From: Borrelia persica No12
Lineage (GTDB): Bacteria > Spirochaetota > Spirochaetia > Borreliales > Borreliaceae
DNA: 64,000 nt
Assembly: GCF_000500045.1 (NCBI RefSeq)
Contig: NZ_AYOT01000187.1
Location: 62,001-126,000, forward strand
Reading direction: 5' to 3'
Part shown: piece by piece, positions 45,559-55,022 of the stretch
How the letters are laid out: every line of letters begins with the position of its first letter
How positions within the stretch are numbered: the stretch's first letter is position 1
Position numbers and translations under genes: made by a program
The notes under the pieces: generated by a model
What the model saw: the letters and a program-made list of their open reading frames with translations, nothing else
What the model was told of the DNA's origin: nothing
The model's database searches: none

Positions 45559-46524
45559 ATGCAAGTGTTTAGATTGTTGTTTGTTTTAGGTGTTTTAAAT
45601 TTATTTATTGGGTGCTCAACAGAACCAGGGTCAGGGGGAAGAGTGCAAAAAGATTCTGCAACTTCAACAGAAGGCTACTTGGGGGATGTGTTTCCAGATT
45701 TATCGGGTTATGATTCGTATTTACCAACAACATCATTTAATTTTGATGAATCAGATTTTGTGAGATATGAGGTATATAGTGGACATATTGATTTGCATTC
45801 TCTTTTGGAAAAAAATTCAAAAAGTTTGGTTATAGTACGTATAGATACTGCGAATCATATTCATAATAAATTGTTAGGAATGATAAAAGATTTTGTTTCA
45901 AATTTGGATGAAGAGCGTTATGAATTTTTAGGCAGTAGAAGTAAATATTTTAACTATGGTAATAATTTGTTAAATAAGCTTTACTTGGCTTCTGGAGTTA
46001 TGGTAAAGCATATTCATGTTGATGGTATAGAACGTGATATTATTGATAGTTCATTGGATTTGCTCTATTTGGCATTGGGTTATAATAAGGTTCCTGTTTC
46101 TAATTTTCATAGGATACTAATTAACTTATTCGGTGATGTTTCCGATGCAGATTTGGTGCTTAATGAGAGTACTGCTGTAATTCGGGATTTAATTGTGAAG
46201 TTGTTAGAGGGTGGTGATACTATTTCTAAATTATTAAATGGTTCTTTTAGTGCAGAAGCCATAAATAAATTTAGTAAGGAAAGTGAGTTTCTTAAGCTTG
46301 ATATTGCTAAAGGTGAATTGACTAAGTTTAATGACTTCAAGGAAAATTATGTTAAGCAATTAGAAGTTCTGGATTCGGATTTGCGTGAAATACTTATATT
46401 ATTGATTGCTTCAAAGCGTGAGCCAGTATATTATTATGATAGTAAAGTTAAAGCACTATCAATGTTGAAAAATTTAATCAGGAAAGAGCAAATGTTTATA
46501 AATGCAATTAAGTTATGGATGTAA
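45559..46524 (+). CDS. lipoprotein, duplicated signal/leader type
   Basis: 321 residues. Signal MQVFRLLFVLGVLNLFIGC, Cys19, then STEPGSGGR, nearly identical to the next gene. A following segment (FDESDFVRYEVYSGHIDLHS) is also shared, but the rest diverges. Domain core LYLALGYNKVPVSNFHRIL, so probably a distant PF54 relative. No cysteine after the lipidation site. RBS aaaaaaggaggttatttaataat is about 13 bases from ATG, longer than usual. Confidence 0.8.
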   Translation: MQVFRLLFVLGVLNLFIGCSTEPGSGGRVQKDSATSTEGYLGDVFPDLSGYDSYLPTTSFNFDESDFVRYEVYSGHIDLHSLLEKNSKSLVIVRIDTANHIHNKLLGMIKDFVSNLDEERYEFLGSRSKYFNYGNNLLNKLYLASGVMVKHIHVDGIERDIIDSSLDLLYLALGYNKVPVSNFHRILINLFGDVSDADLVLNESTAVIRDLIVKLLEGGDTISKLLNGSFSAEAINKFSKESEFLKLDIAKGELTKFNDFKENYVKQLEVLDSDLREILILLIASKREPVYYYDSKVKALSMLKNLIRKEQMFINAIKLWM

Positions 46525-46889
46525 AATGATCATTCATAAATGTAAATGATATAAATTTGAGTATGGCATACTAGAGTTTATGACGATTGATTTGATAATG
46601 TAACAATATAAGCTTATAATTTTTATTATTGGTAATTTATTAAACGGTTTATTTATTTGTATTTTTGATTGTTTGATATTGATATATTAATCCAATTAAT
46701 ATATTATTATTTGTAATAAATGGTTAGTTAATATATAATTCATTACTTATAATTAATTATTGCCAATATAAATATATAAATATATAAATATATAAATTTT
46801 AAGTGATAAGTGTATAACAGTGATAAGATGTTTATTCTTATATTCATCATTATATATTTGTCATCTAAAAAAGGAGGTTATTTAATAAT
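46525..46889. other. intergenic region with microsatellite
   Basis: Contains four perfect copies of ATATAAAT (46766-46797) about 90 bp upstream of the next start codon. Its last ~40 bp repeat the leader of the gene at 45559. Confidence 0.5.
46766..46797 (+). repeat. 8-bp tandem repeat, four copies
   Basis: ATATAAAT repeated four times exactly in the promoter region of the lipoprotein gene at 46890. Length changes could alter promoter spacing. Confidence 0.8.
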
Positions 46890-47876
46890 ATGCAAGTGTT
46901 TAAATTGTTGTTTGTTTTAGGTGTTTTAAATTTATTTATTGGATGTTCAACAGAACCAGGGTCAGGGGGAAGAGGGCAAAAAGATTCTGCAATTCCAGCA
47001 GGAGATGAGGCACGAGATGATAAATTTGATTGGTTAAAGACACCATTTGGGTTTAAAGAGTCAGATTTTGTGAAATATGATGTATATAGTGGACATACTG
47101 ATTTGCATTCTCTTTTGGAAGAAAATGCAAAAAATTTAACTTTAGCAGGAAGAGATACGTATGATGTTTTTTACTATAAATTGGTACATGAGTTATTGGA
47201 TTTTTGTCATGAGAGACATAGGAATCGTGATGATTTGAAGAATTCTTTTGATGATAATACAATGAAAGTTCATGAGATTTATGATGCTTTAATAGCTAAA
47301 TTTAATAATTTAGGTTCTTCTCTTCCTCATGAATCGGACCTTTCTGTTTTTGCTCTTAATAGTAAATTTGATCGATTTTATTTTATGTTAGATTATGATA
47401 AAGATGCTTTGCATAATTTGTATTATGTGGTAGACAGATTAACAAATATGAATAAAGAAGCTAGTGATGAGTTAAAATATATGGCTTGGCATACTGCTCG
47501 TGGTATAGTTAAAGATATGTTATTTTATGGAGAGCGTATTTGTTACTTTTTGCGTTATGCCTTTAGTAAAGAGACTATTGAGGATCTTGGACGTGTAGTG
47601 GAATTTGACAGGCTATATGTATGTAAAGCAAAATATGGTGAATTTGTAAAGATTAGGGATGCTTATATTAAGTGTTCATCTGAGTTAAAGAAAATATTCA
47701 GGGATATGGTGGCATACATTAATACTAGGATCGGAAGATTCTTTAAAAAGGAGGGACAGGAAGAGCTTGAAGGTAATCCCCATATGACAATATTTGTACC
47801 TACATATTTGCATCGTTTCAGTAGTGATGTTGTTACTACTCTCATAGAGATGTTTAATGTTTTATCACCAACATAA
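46890..47876 (+). CDS. lipoprotein, duplicated signal/leader type
   Basis: 328 residues. Signal MQVFKLLFVLGVLNLFIGC and STEPGSGGRGQKDSA, almost as in the gene at 45559; FKESDFVKYDVYSGHTDLHS is also shared. Afterwards it diverges, with a core FYFMLDYDKDALHNLYYVV. Extra cysteines (DFCHER, RICYFL, YVCKAK, IKCSS) are not in its twin. A single-gene unit. Confidence 0.8.
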   Translation: MQVFKLLFVLGVLNLFIGCSTEPGSGGRGQKDSAIPAGDEARDDKFDWLKTPFGFKESDFVKYDVYSGHTDLHSLLEENAKNLTLAGRDTYDVFYYKLVHELLDFCHERHRNRDDLKNSFDDNTMKVHEIYDALIAKFNNLGSSLPHESDLSVFALNSKFDRFYFMLDYDKDALHNLYYVVDRLTNMNKEASDELKYMAWHTARGIVKDMLFYGERICYFLRYAFSKETIEDLGRVVEFDRLYVCKAKYGEFVKIRDAYIKCSSELKKIFRDMVAYINTRIGRFFKKEGQEELEGNPHMTIFVPTYLHRFSSDVVTTLIEMFNVLSPT

Positions 47877-48024
47877 ATAAGGTAAGCTGTATATGGTGCA
47901 ATATAGACCTTGATATTGAAAATTACAGTATAAATTATTAGCCAGTTTATATTTGAGGTATATAAGCTGGCATGATTTTTTTCTTTATTGTTGATGTTTT
48001 TTATTATTATTATGTAAGTTTAGT

Positions 48025-48228
48025 TTGGATATTGATTTTTATTTTAGGCCAAAAAGTGTTTATGTCATATCTATATTGATATGTTTTTTTGTATTAGATT
48101 ATGATTTTAATGATTTGCATTATATATTAACTAAATTAACAGATGTATTTATGGTGAAAGAAGAAGAGTATATGAGAAGAGTTGGGTTAGGTTTATATTT
48201 ATTTTCTTTTATAACTATATTTAAATAA
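48025..48228 (+). pseudogene. internal fragment of a PF54-like gene
   Basis: 67-codon open frame without RBS or signal peptide. FVLDYDFNDLHYILTKLTD matches the domain core of the gene at 46890 (FMLDYDKDALHNLYYVVDRL). The rest of the domain is missing, so this is a fragment of a third copy. Confidence 0.65.
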
Positions 48229-48429
48229 CATAAATGTTAGTTGCAAAAGCATGTAGCTGATGAGGAAAGATTAATTGAGGAGATTAAAAATTGTTAGAGC
48301 TGGGATAGGCGAGGTCTGAATATGAAGTTGTGGTCAATTGCTTTTGTTGGGATTTGGGAACTTAAGTATAATTTATTGTTTGATTCTTAATATTTTTGTA
48401 TATTGTTATAAAAAAAAGGTTAAGCCACC

Positions 48430-48457
48430 TATCAGCTTAGTTTTTTAAGCCGATAGT
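48430..48457. terminator. hairpin in convergence zone
   Basis: CTATCAGCTTA / TAAGCCGATAG with an internal T run. It could stop + strand transcription leaving the left array. Confidence 0.5.
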
Positions 48458-48635
48458 GAATTGTTTGTTTTGAATGGACGACGCACTAATTTTAAAACCA
48501 TTAAGTATTTATTATAATATATAATAAGTATTATAATGTACTATGTATTATATAGTATTAATTATTATTTGTATAGTAGAAAAGCATAAAAAAAGCAAAA
48601 TTTATAAAAAAATATCATATTTTTTAGTGAATAAT

Positions 48636-48662
48636 AGAGGGAGGGAAGTAATTTCCTCCCTG
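48636..48662 (-). terminator. terminator of the minus-strand gene at 48668
   Basis: GGGAGG..CCTCCC hairpin (agggagggaagtaatttcct..), directly after the stop on the minus strand. The minus strand downstream is T-rich. Confidence 0.7.
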
Positions 48663-48667
48663 ATGTT

Positions 48668-49531
48668 TTAGTTATTTATAAAGTTTAATTTTAATATAGT
48701 TTGAATATTTTGTACTGAGTCTTTAATATTCCGAAGTTCGTCTTGGAATATTGTTTTATATAGAGAATTTACATGGTCTTTTAGTGTTGTTCCATTTTGT
48801 TGTATGTTATTAGTATTAGAATCATATTCAGAAATAATTTTGTCAATAGTGTCTGTCCATTTTTTTCTTAAATCATCAATTGTATTGAGGCTTTCTTTAA
48901 TTTGTTGTAGTTCTTCTAGATTGAGACTATCTAGATTGTTAATTGTATCATTAATATTGGTTATCAGATCTTCAAATTTTCCTTGAATAAATTCTATTCC
49001 TGTTTCTAGTATTGTTTTTGCTAGTTTTGTTGTCCCAGCTTGTTCGTTTTTTTCTATTTTATTGAGTATTGTTCCCAATTTTCTAATTTTATCTTCTTGC
49101 CATTTTAAAGATGCATAAAGTTTTTTTCTCTTGTATGCATATTGCGGGGATTGTATGTTGATTTCTTGGTTTTTTTCGTCTCTGTATATTATAAATTTAA
49201 ATACTCCCGATTTCATTCCATATTGTTCAGAATCTTCGGTTTTGGTATCATATTGATTTAGCAAATCAATTTCATTTTTAACTTTTGTTTTGATAAACTC
49301 TATAAGTTTCCTTTTTTCTCCATCGTCTTCTTGTTGTTGTTCTATTAAATTGCCGTGTTCTTTTTTTTGATCTGTTTGCAGTCCTTGTTGTTTTGAGTTT
49401 GCAGTATCTTGTTTTCCCTTTTTACCAAAGTTGAATGTTTGCTCTAGATCACTAGGTTTGCATCCAACTAGCGTAAATGCTATTGAAAATGCAATTAAAT
49501 TAAAAATATTGTTTAGACTTTTTTTTCTCAT
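48668..49531 (-). CDS. PF54 lipoprotein (CspA-like architecture)
   Basis: 287 residues. Signal with lipobox LVGC, Cys24. Gln/Lys-rich linker to about residue 75. YGMKSGVF precedes the core LYASLKWQEDKIRKLGTIL, close to the YSSLDYKKENIEKLKEIL remembered for Lyme CspA. Later helices: SLNLEELQQIKESL and RKKWTDTIDKIISEYDSN. First (promoter-distal) gene of the minus array, converging on the left array. RBS agaggagaatattt. Confidence 0.87.
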   Translation of the reverse strand: MRKKSLNNIFNLIAFSIAFTLVGCKPSDLEQTFNFGKKGKQDTANSKQQGLQTDQKKEHGNLIEQQQEDDGEKRKLIEFIKTKVKNEIDLLNQYDTKTEDSEQYGMKSGVFKFIIYRDEKNQEINIQSPQYAYKRKKLYASLKWQEDKIRKLGTILNKIEKNEQAGTTKLAKTILETGIEFIQGKFEDLITNINDTINNLDSLNLEELQQIKESLNTIDDLRKKWTDTIDKIISEYDSNTNNIQQNGTTLKDHVNSLYKTIFQDELRNIKDSVQNIQTILKLNFINN

Positions 49532-49682
49532 AAAATATTCTCCTCTCTTGTTATTATATCATAATATTAAATTTTAATATTTATTATTATATTATAATAT
49601 ATACTATTTTAATGTCAAAAATAATATTATGATATAATGATATTATTTTTTGTGTAATTGATTTTAAGTTTTTTTATAAATA

Positions 49683-49713
49683 AAAAAAAAGAGAAGATAT
49701 TCTTCTCTTTTTT
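49683..49713 (-). terminator. terminator for gene at 49755
   Basis: AAAAGAGAAGA / TCTTCTCTTTT hairpin with A/T flanks on both sides; it can act in either direction. Confidence 0.75.
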
Positions 49714-49754
49714 GATTTTTAAATCTTATGTTGAAAATATTTATTTAAAAATAT

Positions 49755-50603
49755 TTATTTTGCTTGATCTGTTATTGTTTTAATCTTTTGACCTGTTGTT
49801 GCGATGGTTTCATTAAGTTTAAGTTTTGGTATAACGTCTGTATATTTTGTTTTTAGGTAATTATCTACTAAAGTTTCAACGTTGTCGATACCATCTTTTT
49901 TGCTTGTATGATCTGCAACTAGTGTCTTTACAAAATCTGTCCAAGTCTTTTTTGTATCTTCAATTGTTTTAACTTTGTCTTTAAGTTCTTTTAATTGTTC
50001 AAGGCTTAGGGTATTGAGTTTTTCTTTTTTGTCATCTATGAACTTCAATGCCTTTTGAACTTCATCTTGGATCTTTTCTCCTAAGGTTACAAAATCTTTA
50101 ATCCAAGTGCCTTTCTTAGCTGCATTATTTTCTATTTTAGCAAGTATTTTACCAAATTCTTTAATTGTGTTTTCATTCCAATTTAGAGATCCATAGAATT
50201 TTTTTCTTTTCTCTTCATTTTGAGCATCGTCATATTTTTTGCCTCCAGCACCATCTATTTTATCAAATACTCCGGTTTTCATGCCATATTGAGTGTCTCC
50301 CTCTTTTTTACCCTTTTCTTTGTCGTTTTCGGTTGTAAATTTTGCTTGTAGTTCTTTTATTATAGCTTCTATTGCTGCTTTATTTTGATCAGCACCATCA
50401 CCACCAGCACCATCAGCACCAGCCAAACCACTATCAACAATAGATGGGTTTGTTATTGCTTTTGCGGTGTTTGGATCATCGTGTTGATCACCTTGTTTGG
50501 TTGGTTTGCCATTTGGATCAAGATTTTCTTGTGCACAACCGATAAGCATAAATGCTGTTAAAGCAGATATAGTAATTATATTTTTAAAGATATTATTTTG
50601 CAT
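49755..50603 (-). CDS. PF54 lipoprotein
   Basis: 282 residues. Signal MQNNIFKNIITISALTAFML, Cys23, nearly the same as the next gene. Linker with Ala/Gly/Asp repeats (GLAGADGAGGDGADQ). YGMKTGVFDKIDGA; core FYGSLNWNENTIKEFGKIL. LKFIDDKKEKLNTLSLEQLK and KKTWTDFVKTLVADH follow. The pair 49755/50938 shares promoter, signal and most of the domain: a recent duplication. Confidence 0.87.
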   Translation of the reverse strand: MQNNIFKNIITISALTAFMLIGCAQENLDPNGKPTKQGDQHDDPNTAKAITNPSIVDSGLAGADGAGGDGADQNKAAIEAIIKELQAKFTTENDKEKGKKEGDTQYGMKTGVFDKIDGAGGKKYDDAQNEEKRKKFYGSLNWNENTIKEFGKILAKIENNAAKKGTWIKDFVTLGEKIQDEVQKALKFIDDKKEKLNTLSLEQLKELKDKVKTIEDTKKTWTDFVKTLVADHTSKKDGIDNVETLVDNYLKTKYTDVIPKLKLNETIATTGQKIKTITDQAK

Positions 50604-50937
50604 AAACGTTCTCCTTTTTTATTCTTAAATAAGAATCATTATTAAGTAGTATTATTACATTATTTGATTTAAATGTCAAGTTTATTAAAGAATTTTTTTT
50701 GTATAAATGATAAAATTTGGCTTAAAATGTTTACTGAGTATGTTTGATAGCTTTGCTTAAATGTTTTTTAGAAAATAAAAAGAATAATTGTATATGTTTA
50801 TATTGATTTTGATTTTATATTTATTGTGTGTAATTTATTGTAGGTTTTTTTATAAATAAGTAAAAAAAAGAAGAGAAGAATATCTTCTCTTCTTTGCTTG
50901 TTAAAGCTCATGTTAAAAATCTTTATTTTAAAGATAT
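50604..50937. other. intergenic region with terminator
   Basis: The terminator of the gene at 50938 (perfect hairpin 50867-50895) and, towards 50604, the promoter region and RBS (aaaaaaggagaacgtt on the minus strand) of the gene at 49755. Confidence 0.6.
50867..50895 (-). terminator. perfect hairpin terminator
   Basis: 13-base arms AAAGAAGAGAAGA / TCTTCTCTTCTTT, flanked by A's (T's on the minus strand). Resembles the hairpin after the paralogue at 49755. Confidence 0.8.
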
Positions 50938-51675
50938 TTATTTTATTGCATTTGTTATTGTTTCAATAGCTTGACGTGCTTGTTCACTGTTTTGACCAAG
51001 TGTTGGAAGAGGGTTTTTGTATTCTCGTTGTAGGTATGTTGCTAGATTTTGCGTATTATTTTTGATTGTATCTTTATCGTTTTCATGATCGTTAACCAGT
51101 GTATTTACAAAAGTTATCCAAGTTTTTTTTGCGTTTTCAAGTGTGTTAACGTGGCCTTGAAGTGTCTTTAATTTGTCAAGGCTTAGGGTATTGAGTTTGT
51201 CTTTTTTGTCATCTATTAACTTCAATGCCTTTTGAACTTCATCTTGAATTTTTTCTCCTGCTCCTAAAAGATCTTTAGCCCAATTAGCTTTATGAGCTGA
51301 GCCTTCTAGGTCACCAAGTATTTTACCAAATTTTTTGATTGTATCCACATTCCAATCTATAGATCCATATATGTTTTTTCTTTGCTCTATGTTGTCAGCA
51401 TGGCTATATTTTTGGTTTTTAGCACCGTCTACTTTGTCAAATAAATTGTTTTTTAGGGTATATTGATCACTTCCCTCATCTTTACCATTTGCTTTTTGGT
51501 TTTCGGTTGCAAATTTTGCTTGTAGTTCTTTTACTATAGCTTCTATTTTTGCAGCATCGCTACCCTGTCTTGTAGTATCTTGCTCTTCTGGAAGATTGTT
51601 TTGTGCACAACCAATAAACATGGATGCTGTTAAAGCAGATATAGTAATTATATTTTTTAAGATGTTATTTTGCAT
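50938..51675 (-). CDS. PF54 lipoprotein (twin of 49755)
   Basis: 245 residues. Signal MQNNILKNIITISALTASMF, Cys23. It has a much shorter linker than its twin, which accounts for most of the length difference. The charged start IEAIVKELQAKFATENQK is shared with the twin. Core IYGSIDWNVDTIKKFGKIL; KKTWITFVNTLVNDHENDK. RBS aaaaaaaggagaatattt. Confidence 0.87.
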   Translation of the reverse strand: MQNNILKNIITISALTASMFIGCAQNNLPEEQDTTRQGSDAAKIEAIVKELQAKFATENQKANGKDEGSDQYTLKNNLFDKVDGAKNQKYSHADNIEQRKNIYGSIDWNVDTIKKFGKILGDLEGSAHKANWAKDLLGAGEKIQDEVQKALKLIDDKKDKLNTLSLDKLKTLQGHVNTLENAKKTWITFVNTLVNDHENDKDTIKNNTQNLATYLQREYKNPLPTLGQNSEQARQAIETITNAIK

Positions 51676-51898
51676 AAATATTCTCCTTTTTTTATTATCA
51701 AATAATAATCATTATTAGATAATAAAAATATTATATACTATTTGGTCTAAATGTCAAGTTTGTTAAAGAGTGTATTAAAGAATTTTCTTTAGTATGAATG
51801 ATGAAAATTTTGGGCATGATGTTTGCTTGAGTATATTTTAAGTCTGCTTAAGTGTTGTTATTGGAATTAGTAGGTGTAAGTGATTTTGTAATATTATC

Positions 51899-52747
51899 TC
51901 ACATTTTATTTTTCATTGGTGATTGTTTTCTAACATAGTAATGGTGTTTTGTTGTCTTTAAAATTTTTTTTATTCTGTGAGCTATGTCTTTAATACTATT
52001 GATTTTACTTTTTATTTTTTGATATCTAGTGGCTATGTGTTCTATCAATTTAATATTATTATTTTGTATATCCGTGTTCATTCTATAATCTTCAATAATG
52101 ATATCCACAAATTTTATCCATATCATTCTTAAATTTTCAATTATGTTTAAGTTTTCTATAATTTCTTTTAGTTTTTCACTTTTTAAAAGAATAATTTTAT
52201 TTTGTTCTTTGTGTATTTGATGGATAATTTCTTCGAATGGCTTTTGATTATATTCTCTTCCTGTTTCTATAATTGCATTATAAAGTTCATTACCTTGCTT
52301 TGTATTGTCCTTTTGTATTTGGAGAAGTATTTCACCCAACCATTTTAATCTTGTTATTTTATAATTTAGAGATGCATAAGATAATTTGATTTTATTTTTG
52401 TTTACGGTATATTTCTTTTCTTTGTTGTTTATTATTGTGTCGTAATAAATTTCATCAAAAATTGTACACTGTATTCCAAGTTGTTTTTCAGATTTTTGTG
52501 TAAGATCTTTTGTGTGTTGTTCCATTAAGGTGCGGGCAGTTTGAGTTATTTTTTTTATATGCTTTGTTAAAATCCTTTTTATAGCTGGGGTATCTGATGT
52601 TATATTTTTTATTATAAATAAGTCTCTTTGGGTATTGTTATCTAATTTTGTATCTTTTGATTTAGTATTTACATTGCAGGCAATTAGAATCATTGTAATA
52701 GATAGTGATAAGCTTTTAATAGACTTAATAAACAAGATTTTTTTCAA
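51899..52747 (-). CDS. PF54 lipoprotein, TTG start
   Basis: 282 residues from TTG in the ggggaatattTTGAAA context. Signal to ILIAC, Cys24. Linker short and basic. LGIQCTIFDEIYYD (here with a cysteine) stands for the usual YGMK..F; core SYASLNYKITRLKWLGEIL. IENLRMIWIKFVDIIIEDY follows. The C-terminus is basic (VRKQSPMKNKM). It is the most diverged member at this end of the minus array. Confidence 0.83.
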   Translation of the reverse strand: MKKILFIKSIKSLSLSITMILIACNVNTKSKDTKLDNNTQRDLFIIKNITSDTPAIKRILTKHIKKITQTARTLMEQHTKDLTQKSEKQLGIQCTIFDEIYYDTIINNKEKKYTVNKNKIKLSYASLNYKITRLKWLGEILLQIQKDNTKQGNELYNAIIETGREYNQKPFEEIIHQIHKEQNKIILLKSEKLKEIIENLNIIENLRMIWIKFVDIIIEDYRMNTDIQNNNIKLIEHIATRYQKIKSKINSIKDIAHRIKKILKTTKHHYYVRKQSPMKNKM

Positions 52748-52876
52748 AATATTCCCCTTACTTTTATAGCTGCAATCAATTTAATTAGTGATTTATTTTT
52801 GCAGATTAAATTTATTTTATTTTTTATATTTATACACCATTATAAGTTGTCTTTTTATTCTTTGTATAATTTTACT

Positions 52877-53737
52877 TTAATTTAGTTTTAATTTCAAAAT
52901 TTGACTAATTTGGTATGCTATCTCTTCAGTTTTGTTTGCCAATTCTTTGAGTTTATATTCATAATGCATTTTGTTTATATGGTTTTTTAAGTAAGTGGCA
53001 TCACCATCTCTGATATTGTCTTTATTATTTTGAAAATCATTATAAATTGTCATTGCATATGTTTTACCCGTATCTCTAATTTTTTGAATTTCATCAAATT
53101 TGTCTTTAAGTTCTTGCAGATTATTTAAACTTAAGAAATGAAGATCATTTTGCTTTTGAGATAGGGGTATTAATGCGACTTCAAAGTAATTGTGAGCATA
53201 TTTTTTAATTGCAGATAAGATATTTTCTAATAATATATTATATTCTGTATTAATATCATATTCCTTTTGTCTATAAGTAATGTTGGTATTTGCTTTTTGT
53301 GCTAATTTGTTTAGGATTGTCTGAAAATTGATGATGGCAAATCGTCGGTATTCAAGTGCTAGGTAGATTAGTTTTCTTACACTTTTATTATTCTTACTTG
53401 CATAAACCTCATCATTTTTATGATCTTTTGCCACTTGAAATACTGTTTGATTATTAACCCTATATAAAATATTATCTTCTATCCAATCGTCATTATCGTT
53501 GTACATGTTTAGTATGTATTTATCCCTTATAATTTTGCTTTTTAGTTTGGCTATTATAATTTTTTTTTCTCTCATTTGTTCTGTGTGTGTATTTTTTATA
53601 TACTTTTCTAGGTTGTTTTTTATGCTTTCTGCTTCTTGTAGTTCTTGTTCTAATTTTCCAAATATTTTAACATTTTCTTTGCAAGCTAGAGTAGCTATAA
53701 CAATTACGCTGAGGATGATAGACGATCTATTTTTCAA
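52877..53737 (-). CDS. PF54 lipoprotein with N-terminal coiled coil, TTG start
   Basis: 286 residues from TTG (ggagaatattTTGAAA). Lipobox TLAC, Cys19. Residues about 25-75 (KLEQELQEAESIKNNLEKYI and on) are a charged coiled coil. The core is changed to IYLALEYRRFAIINFQTIL. LNNLQELKDKFDEIQKIRDT is kept. It shares CK.NV/LxxLxxxL.. after the lipobox with the next two genes. Confidence 0.83.
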   Translation of the reverse strand: MKNRSSIILSVIVIATLACKENVKIFGKLEQELQEAESIKNNLEKYIKNTHTEQMREKKIIIAKLKSKIIRDKYILNMYNDNDDWIEDNILYRVNNQTVFQVAKDHKNDEVYASKNNKSVRKLIYLALEYRRFAIINFQTILNKLAQKANTNITYRQKEYDINTEYNILLENILSAIKKYAHNYFEVALIPLSQKQNDLHFLSLNNLQELKDKFDEIQKIRDTGKTYAMTIYNDFQNNKDNIRDGDATYLKNHINKMHYEYKLKELANKTEEIAYQISQILKLKLN

Positions 53738-53851
53738 AATATTCTCCTTATTTGTATCAAAGCTATACTTATTGTGATTTGGCTACCTTGTTAGGCATTA
53801 TACATCTATTGAAGTTTAATATCAAGATTGTTAAATTTTTGTGTTTTATTT

Positions 53852-54907
53852 TTATTTTATAATGTTTTTAATTTGGGTAATTAGCTTTTCGAGTTTTTTA
53901 AATTGATTTGTAAATTTTGTATTATATTCATTATTTTTTATATAGTCTATTAATTTTTCAATGTCACCAGTTTTGATCATGCCTTCATCATTTTGAAAAT
54001 CGTTATAAATCTTGCTTGCATACTCTTTGCAAGTATTGCCGATTGTTTTTCGTTCATCAAATATATTGTTTAGTGTTTGTATGTCATTGATTGTTAAGGA
54101 ATTAAGTTTCTTTTGGTTTTCTTCTGATATATTAAATGCATTATTGAAATATAAATTGAAATACTCATTGATGTTATGTATTATATTCTGTATTATTTTT
54201 TGAATTCGTTCATCCTTTGAAGAAGTTTGTAATTTTGTATTGGGTTTTAATGTGTGCTTTATAAAAGTGTCTTTTGTAATTTTGTTAAGAATTTTACCGA
54301 GAGATTCAATATGAGTATTATTATACTCAAATATTAGGTAAATTTTATTTCTATTTTTTTTATTTTGTGGATGAGAGTATGGCAAATTTTGGGTTTCAAT
54401 CACATCAAATGCTTTATTGAGATTATTTTTATTATAATGTTCATTATCATGCATTCCAAATTGATTGATAGGTTCATTATAATAATTATTTTTGTGTATT
54501 ATTAGTAACTTTTGAATATCTTGAATTTTTTGCTTTAGAGCAATTTTTGCTTGATCTAATTCAATCTTGGATTGTGTTTGTTGAGATTGTTCTTCGTCTT
54601 GTTTTGTTATATCTTCTATTTCTTTTTTTAAATCTTGTTCTTTTTGGATTAGGTCTTGTGTTTGTTGTTTTTTTTCTTTTATTGATGATTGAATTTTATT
54701 TAGGAGTGTTGCTGTTGTTTGATTTGCTATCTTTTCTTGTATTGCCATTCTTATGGTTTCTGTTTGACTTTCTTGTGTTTGTTTTACTGTTGCCAATTCT
54801 ATTTCTTTTAATTTTTGTTCTAATGTTGCAAGTTTTGCAACATTTACTTTGCAAGTTAGAGTAATAATGGCAAAAAAAGTAAGTATGATAAGCAATCTAT
54901 ATCTCAA
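53852..54907 (-). CDS. PF54 lipoprotein with long coiled coil, TTG start
   Basis: 351 residues from TTG. Lipobox TLTC, Cys19. Residues about 25-150 are Glu/Lys/Gln-rich heptads (LEQKLKEIELATVKQTQE to QKIQDIQKLL), the longest coiled coil of the array with its neighbour. FGMHDNEHYN and core IYLIFEYNNTHIESLGKIL follow. The opposite-strand leucine-rich open frame at 54547 is a mirror of this repeat-like codon use. Confidence 0.84.
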   Translation of the reverse strand: MRYRLLIILTFFAIITLTCKVNVAKLATLEQKLKEIELATVKQTQESQTETIRMAIQEKIANQTTATLLNKIQSSIKEKKQQTQDLIQKEQDLKKEIEDITKQDEEQSQQTQSKIELDQAKIALKQKIQDIQKLLIIHKNNYYNEPINQFGMHDNEHYNKNNLNKAFDVIETQNLPYSHPQNKKNRNKIYLIFEYNNTHIESLGKILNKITKDTFIKHTLKPNTKLQTSSKDERIQKIIQNIIHNINEYFNLYFNNAFNISEENQKKLNSLTINDIQTLNNIFDERKTIGNTCKEYASKIYNDFQNDEGMIKTGDIEKLIDYIKNNEYNTKFTNQFKKLEKLITQIKNIIK

Positions 54908-55022
54908 AATATTCTCCTTGTCTTTTAAAACATATTAGTTGTCGTTGTTTGATAGTGCTCGTTTAGGCATTATACTTTGATTGAGGTTTAATATCAAGAT
55001 TTTGATAATTTTATGTGAATAT

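Larger units (their letters stand above)
47877..48667. other. convergence zone between the + and - arrays
   Basis: Holds a gene remnant (48025-48228), relatives of the 44.7-45.2 kb inverted repeat (48298-48317, 48418-48438), a hairpin (48430-48457) and the terminator of the first minus-strand gene. The change of coding direction takes place here. Confidence 0.6.

Noticed and set aside
45559-45660. Insertion sequence suggested by the flanking inverted repeats
   Set aside because: No transposase, no target-site duplication seen, and the enclosed 430 bp are non-coding.
54547-54864. 105-codon leucine-rich membrane-like protein on the + strand
   Set aside because: It is the complement of the Glu/Lys/Gln-rich coiled coil of the minus-strand gene at 53852 (GAA/CAA/AAA read as TTC/TTG/TTT). 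The same holds for the frame at 56293.
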